Positions 61,780-64,000 of a stretch of 64,000 nucleotides of DNA are shown one piece after another (the stretch's first letter is position 1; every line of letters begins with the position of its first letter). The DNA comes from Enhydrobacter sp. (GTDB lineage Bacteria > Pseudomonadota > Alphaproteobacteria > Reyranellales > Reyranellaceae): positions 37,925 to 101,924 of the forward strand of contig JAHCJV010000008.1 of the NCBI GenBank assembly GCA_026126105.1, written 5' to 3'. Under the pieces are notes generated by a model. The model was given only the letters and a program-made list of their open reading frames with translations. It was not told the DNA's origin and made no database searches. A program made the translations under genes and the position numbers.

Positions 61780-63179
61780 CAGTGGTGTCCGGAGACCTCG
61801 TCCGGCAGGCTGACGCCGCTGGCCAGCAAGGCGGCCCTCAGGTCTGCTTTCAGCCGCTCGAGCCCCGCCTCGTTGGCGCTCTCGCAGCGAGCCACAAGGA
61901 CGGCCTGTGTGTTGGACGCACGCAGGAGCCACCAGCCGTCGGGCGTGTTCACCCGCACGCCGTCGATGTCGTTGAGCTTTGCACCCGCCTGGTTCAGGCG
62001 CGCCTTGACTTCGTCTACAATCTTGAACTTGCGCTCTTCGGCGCACTCGAAGCGCAGCTCCGGCGTGTTGACGAGCTGCGGGAGCTTGTCGCGCATCTCC
62101 GCCAGGCTCTCGTTCCCGGCAGCCACGATGTTCAGCAGGCGCAGCCCGCAATAGAGGGCGTCGTCGAAACCGTAAAAGGTGTCGGCGAAGAAGACGTGCC
62201 CGCTCATTTCGCCGGCGAGCGGCGACTTGAGTTCGGCCATCTTGGTCTTGATCACCGAATGGCCGGTCTTCCACATCAGGGGTGTGCCGCCGGCGCGCTG
62301 GATCTCGTCGAACAGCGCCTGGCTTGCCTTGACGTCCCCGATGATGGTGGCGCCGGGCCGAGTCTTCAGCACCTCACGCGCCCAAAGGATCATGAGCTGG
62401 TCGCCCCACAGGATGCGGCCCTTGCCGTCGATCGCACCGATGCGGTCCCCGTCTCCGTCGAACGCGATGCCAAGGTCGCAGCCTTCCTTCCTAACCTTGG
62501 CCTGCAGCTCCTTCAGGTTCTCGGGCAAGGTCGGATCGGGATGGTGGGCCGGGAACGTGCCGTCGACCTTCTCGTTCAGGATGAAATGCGTGCCGGGCAG
62601 CTTTTCGACGACGGCGCGGATCGAGACGCCGACCGCACCGTTGCCGGTGTCCCAGGCGACCTTCAGCTTGCGGCCGGGCTTCACGTCCCTCAGGAGGCGC
62701 GTAGCGTAGTCGGCCAGCACGGCTCTCGACTCGACGCTGCCCGTGCCGGTCTCGAAATCTCCCTTGGCAGCGACGTCGCCGAGCTTCTGGATATCGGGGC
62801 CAAAGAAGGACTTCTTGCCCATCATCATCTTGAAGCCGTTGAAGTCGGGCGGATTGTGCGAGCCGGTGATCTGAATGCCGCCGTCGGCCTCGAGGTGCCA
62901 GACCGCGAAATAAAGCATCGGCGTCGCCGCGAGGCCGATGTCGATCACATCGATCCCGGCAGACTTCAGGCCTTCGATGCAGGCGCCGGCAAGCTCCGGC
63001 GAGCTGAGCCGGCCATCATAGCCCAGTGCAACCTTTTTCCCGCCGTTGCGCCGCACCAGGGTGCCGAAGGCACGACCGATCGCGCCGGCATCCGCGGTGT
63101 GCAGGGTCGTTCCCACGATGCCGCGGATGTCGTATTCGCGCAGGATCGTCGAATCGAACTGATGACCGGTCTTGCTCAT
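61779..63179 (-). CDS. phosphomannomutase/phosphoglucomutase
   Basis: This 466-residue alpha-D-phosphohexomutase has the phosphoserine loop [13 protein letters not shown] (Ser 107), the Mg loop DGDGDR, the sugar-binding GEMSGH and the phosphate loop in LLRASNTQ, slightly different from the usual RPSGTEP/RxSNTxP. It interconverts hexose-1- and -6-phosphates and supplies nucleotide sugars for lipopolysaccharide or capsule. The next gene downstream on the same strand is the gamma-glutamylcyclotransferase-like gene and the one upstream encodes UDP-glucose dehydrogenase, so it is in an envelope-sugar cluster. This is the AlgC/ManB-type group. Confidence 0.92.
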   Translation of the reverse strand: MSKTGHQFDSTILREYDIRGIVGTTLHTADAGAIGRAFGTLVRRNGGKKVALGYDGRLSSPELAGACIEGLKSAGIDVIDIGLAATPMLYFAVWHLEADGGIQITGSHNPPDFNGFKMMMGKKSFFGPDIQKLGDVAAKGDFETGTGSVESRAVLADYATRLLRDVKPGRKLKVAWDTGNGAVGVSIRAVVEKLPGTHFILNEKVDGTFPAHHPDPTLPENLKELQAKVRKEGCDLGIAFDGDGDRIGAIDGKGRILWGDQLMILWAREVLKTRPGATIIGDVKASQALFDEIQRAGGTPLMWKTGHSVIKTKMAELKSPLAGEMSGHVFFADTFYGFDDALYCGLRLLNIVAAGNESLAEMRDKLPQLVNTPELRFECAEERKFKIVDEVKARLNQAGAKLNDIDGVRVNTPDGWWLLRASNTQAVLVARCESANEAGLERLKADLRAALLASGVSLPDEVSGHH

Positions 63180-63200
63180 CGATGCCCCCCAGGCTCGAAC

Positions 63201-64000
63201 TCAGGTACGCGGCTTGGGCCGCCCCACCCCTTCATAGGTGAAGCCCAGGCCACGCATCTCCTCGGGATCGAAGATGTTTCGCAAGTCGACGATGCACGGC
63301 CGACGCATCGCCTCCTTGACGCGCCGCGGATCGAGGCCGCGAAACTCCGCCCATTCGGTGATCACCACCAGGACGTCGGCATTCTTTGCCGCCTCGTAGG
63401 CGGTCTCGGTGAAGGTGATGTCCTTCATGAGCTTGGCTGCTTCCGCCATGCCTTCGGGATCGAAGGCCACGACTTTCGCGCCGGCAGCCTGCAGCGCCGG
63501 CACGATGTCGAGCGACGGCGCATCGCGCATGTCGTCGGTGTCCGGCTTGAAGGTCAACCCGAGCACGCCGACAGTGAGGCCGGCGACCGAGCCGCCGCAG
63601 AAGTCGATGACCTTCTGCGCCATCTTCTTCTTGCGGGTGTTGTTCACCTCGATGACCTGCTCGACGATTGTCTGCGGTGCGTTCGCCTCGCGCGCGGTGT
63701 AAGCCAGCGCGAGCGTGTCCTTGGGGAAGCACGAGCCGCCGAAACCCGGACCGGGATGGAGAAACTTCCGTCCGATACGACCGTCGAGGCCGATGCCGCG
63801 CGCGACATCGTGGACGTCGGCGCCGACCCGCTCGCAGAGGTCTGCGATCTCGTTGATGAAGCTGATCTTGGTGGCGAGGAAGGCGTTGCCCGCATACTTG
63901 GTGACCTCGGCCGTCTCGATGTTGGTGAACACCATCGGCGTCTGGATCAGGTTGAGCGGCCGGTAGATCGCCGACATGACCTCGCGCGCCCGCTGGCTCT
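63201..64000 (-). CDS. UDP-glucose 6-dehydrogenase (C-terminal part; start beyond the window)
   Basis: This frame runs out of the window at its 5' end; the last 266 codons are visible. It includes KYAGNAFLATKISFINEI (central helix), the catalytic-Cys motif GPGFGGSCFPKDTLAL, and the C-terminal UDP-binding GLTFKPDTDDMRDAPSLD. It oxidises UDP-glucose to UDP-glucuronate with NAD. The visible start-like ATG at 63977 is internal, since the frame continues upstream (REV before it). It is 21 bases from the mutase start and likely in one operon. Confidence 0.93.
   Translation of the reverse strand, partial: SQRAREVMSAIYRPLNLIQTPMVFTNIETAEVTKYAGNAFLATKISFINEIADLCERVGADVHDVARGIGLDGRIGRKFLHPGPGFGGSCFPKDTLALAYTAREANAPQTIVEQVIEVNNTRKKKMAQKVIDFCGGSVAGLTVGVLGLTFKPDTDDMRDAPSLDIVPALQAAGAKVVAFDPEGMAEAAKLMKDITFTETAYEAAKNADVLVVITEWAEFRGLDPRRVKEAMRRPCIVDLRNIFDPEEMRGLGFTYEGVGRPKPRT

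Overview
The window is a GC-rich, gene-dense stretch of chromosome from what looks like an alphaproteobacterium, probably of the Rhodospirillales and perhaps close to Reyranella. This is inferred from gene content and order, not from any database match. The evidence is a B12-dependent class II ribonucleotide reductase, an NDUFA12-type complex I accessory protein next to an MlaD-like and a DUF2155 gene, the clpS-clpA pair, a SPOR-domain D,D-carboxypeptidase, and many solute-binding proteins of the tripartite tricarboxylate (Bug/TctC) family without membrane partners. I found no rRNA, tRNA, CRISPR array, prophage or insertion sequence.

Positions 1-18.2 kb are a catabolic and uptake region. They hold a class V aminotransferase facing a Bug protein, a large autotransporter, a small hydrolase, cspA, and a fatty-acid desaturase with two small unknown proteins. 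A LysR-controlled cluster follows (FAD monooxygenase, alpha/beta hydrolase, Bug protein). Then come an orphan TRAP-type binding protein with a 3-hydroxybutyrate-dehydrogenase-like SDR, a beta-hydroxyacid dehydrogenase, and a Rieske oxygenase translationally coupled to a third Bug protein.

Positions 18.2-28.7 kb hold a branched-chain-amino-acid-type ABC transporter. Binding protein, two permeases and LivG are on the + strand. LivF is separated from them by a divergent pair (SGNH-like and PhyH-like) and lies on the - strand with a 2-oxoglutarate oxygenase and two dissimilar acyl-CoA dehydrogenases. A long hairpin sits between the binding-protein and permease genes.

Positions 28.7-36.5 kb hold a SnoaL-like protein, a LprI/DUF3298 protein, an aminotransferase, a gamma-glutamyltransferase-like lipoprotein that has lost its catalytic threonine, a BepA-like M48 protease and a DsbA-like thiol oxidoreductase. 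Positions 35.0-41.0 kb are the homogentisate branch of tyrosine catabolism (hppD, hmgA, a fumarylacetoacetase-family gene, maiA and an unknown membrane-anchored protein). It is divergent from a MarR regulator, with a clear palindrome between them.

Positions 41-49.9 kb are housekeeping genes: aroQ-accB-accC-aat, then DUF2155, a small protein, mlaD and NDUFA12 on the other strand, then nrdJ with two NrdR-like boxes upstream. Behind nrdJ is an 18-residue, lysine-rich micro-ORF with a good ribosome site, followed by a structured region and a strong terminator. Positions 49.9-64 kb hold a tetR-MFP-RND efflux operon, a DUF482 acyltransferase-fold protein, clpS-clpA with a small membrane protein, dacC-SPOR, a gamma-glutamylcyclotransferase-like protein, a phosphomannomutase/phosphoglucomutase and the cut-off end of a UDP-glucose 6-dehydrogenase.

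I do not see a complete new defence or mobile system. The best leads are the lysine-rich micro-ORF and its structured tail, the catalytically dead gamma-glutamyltransferase, the dispersed palindrome that supplies a start codon, and the rearranged Liv transporter locus.
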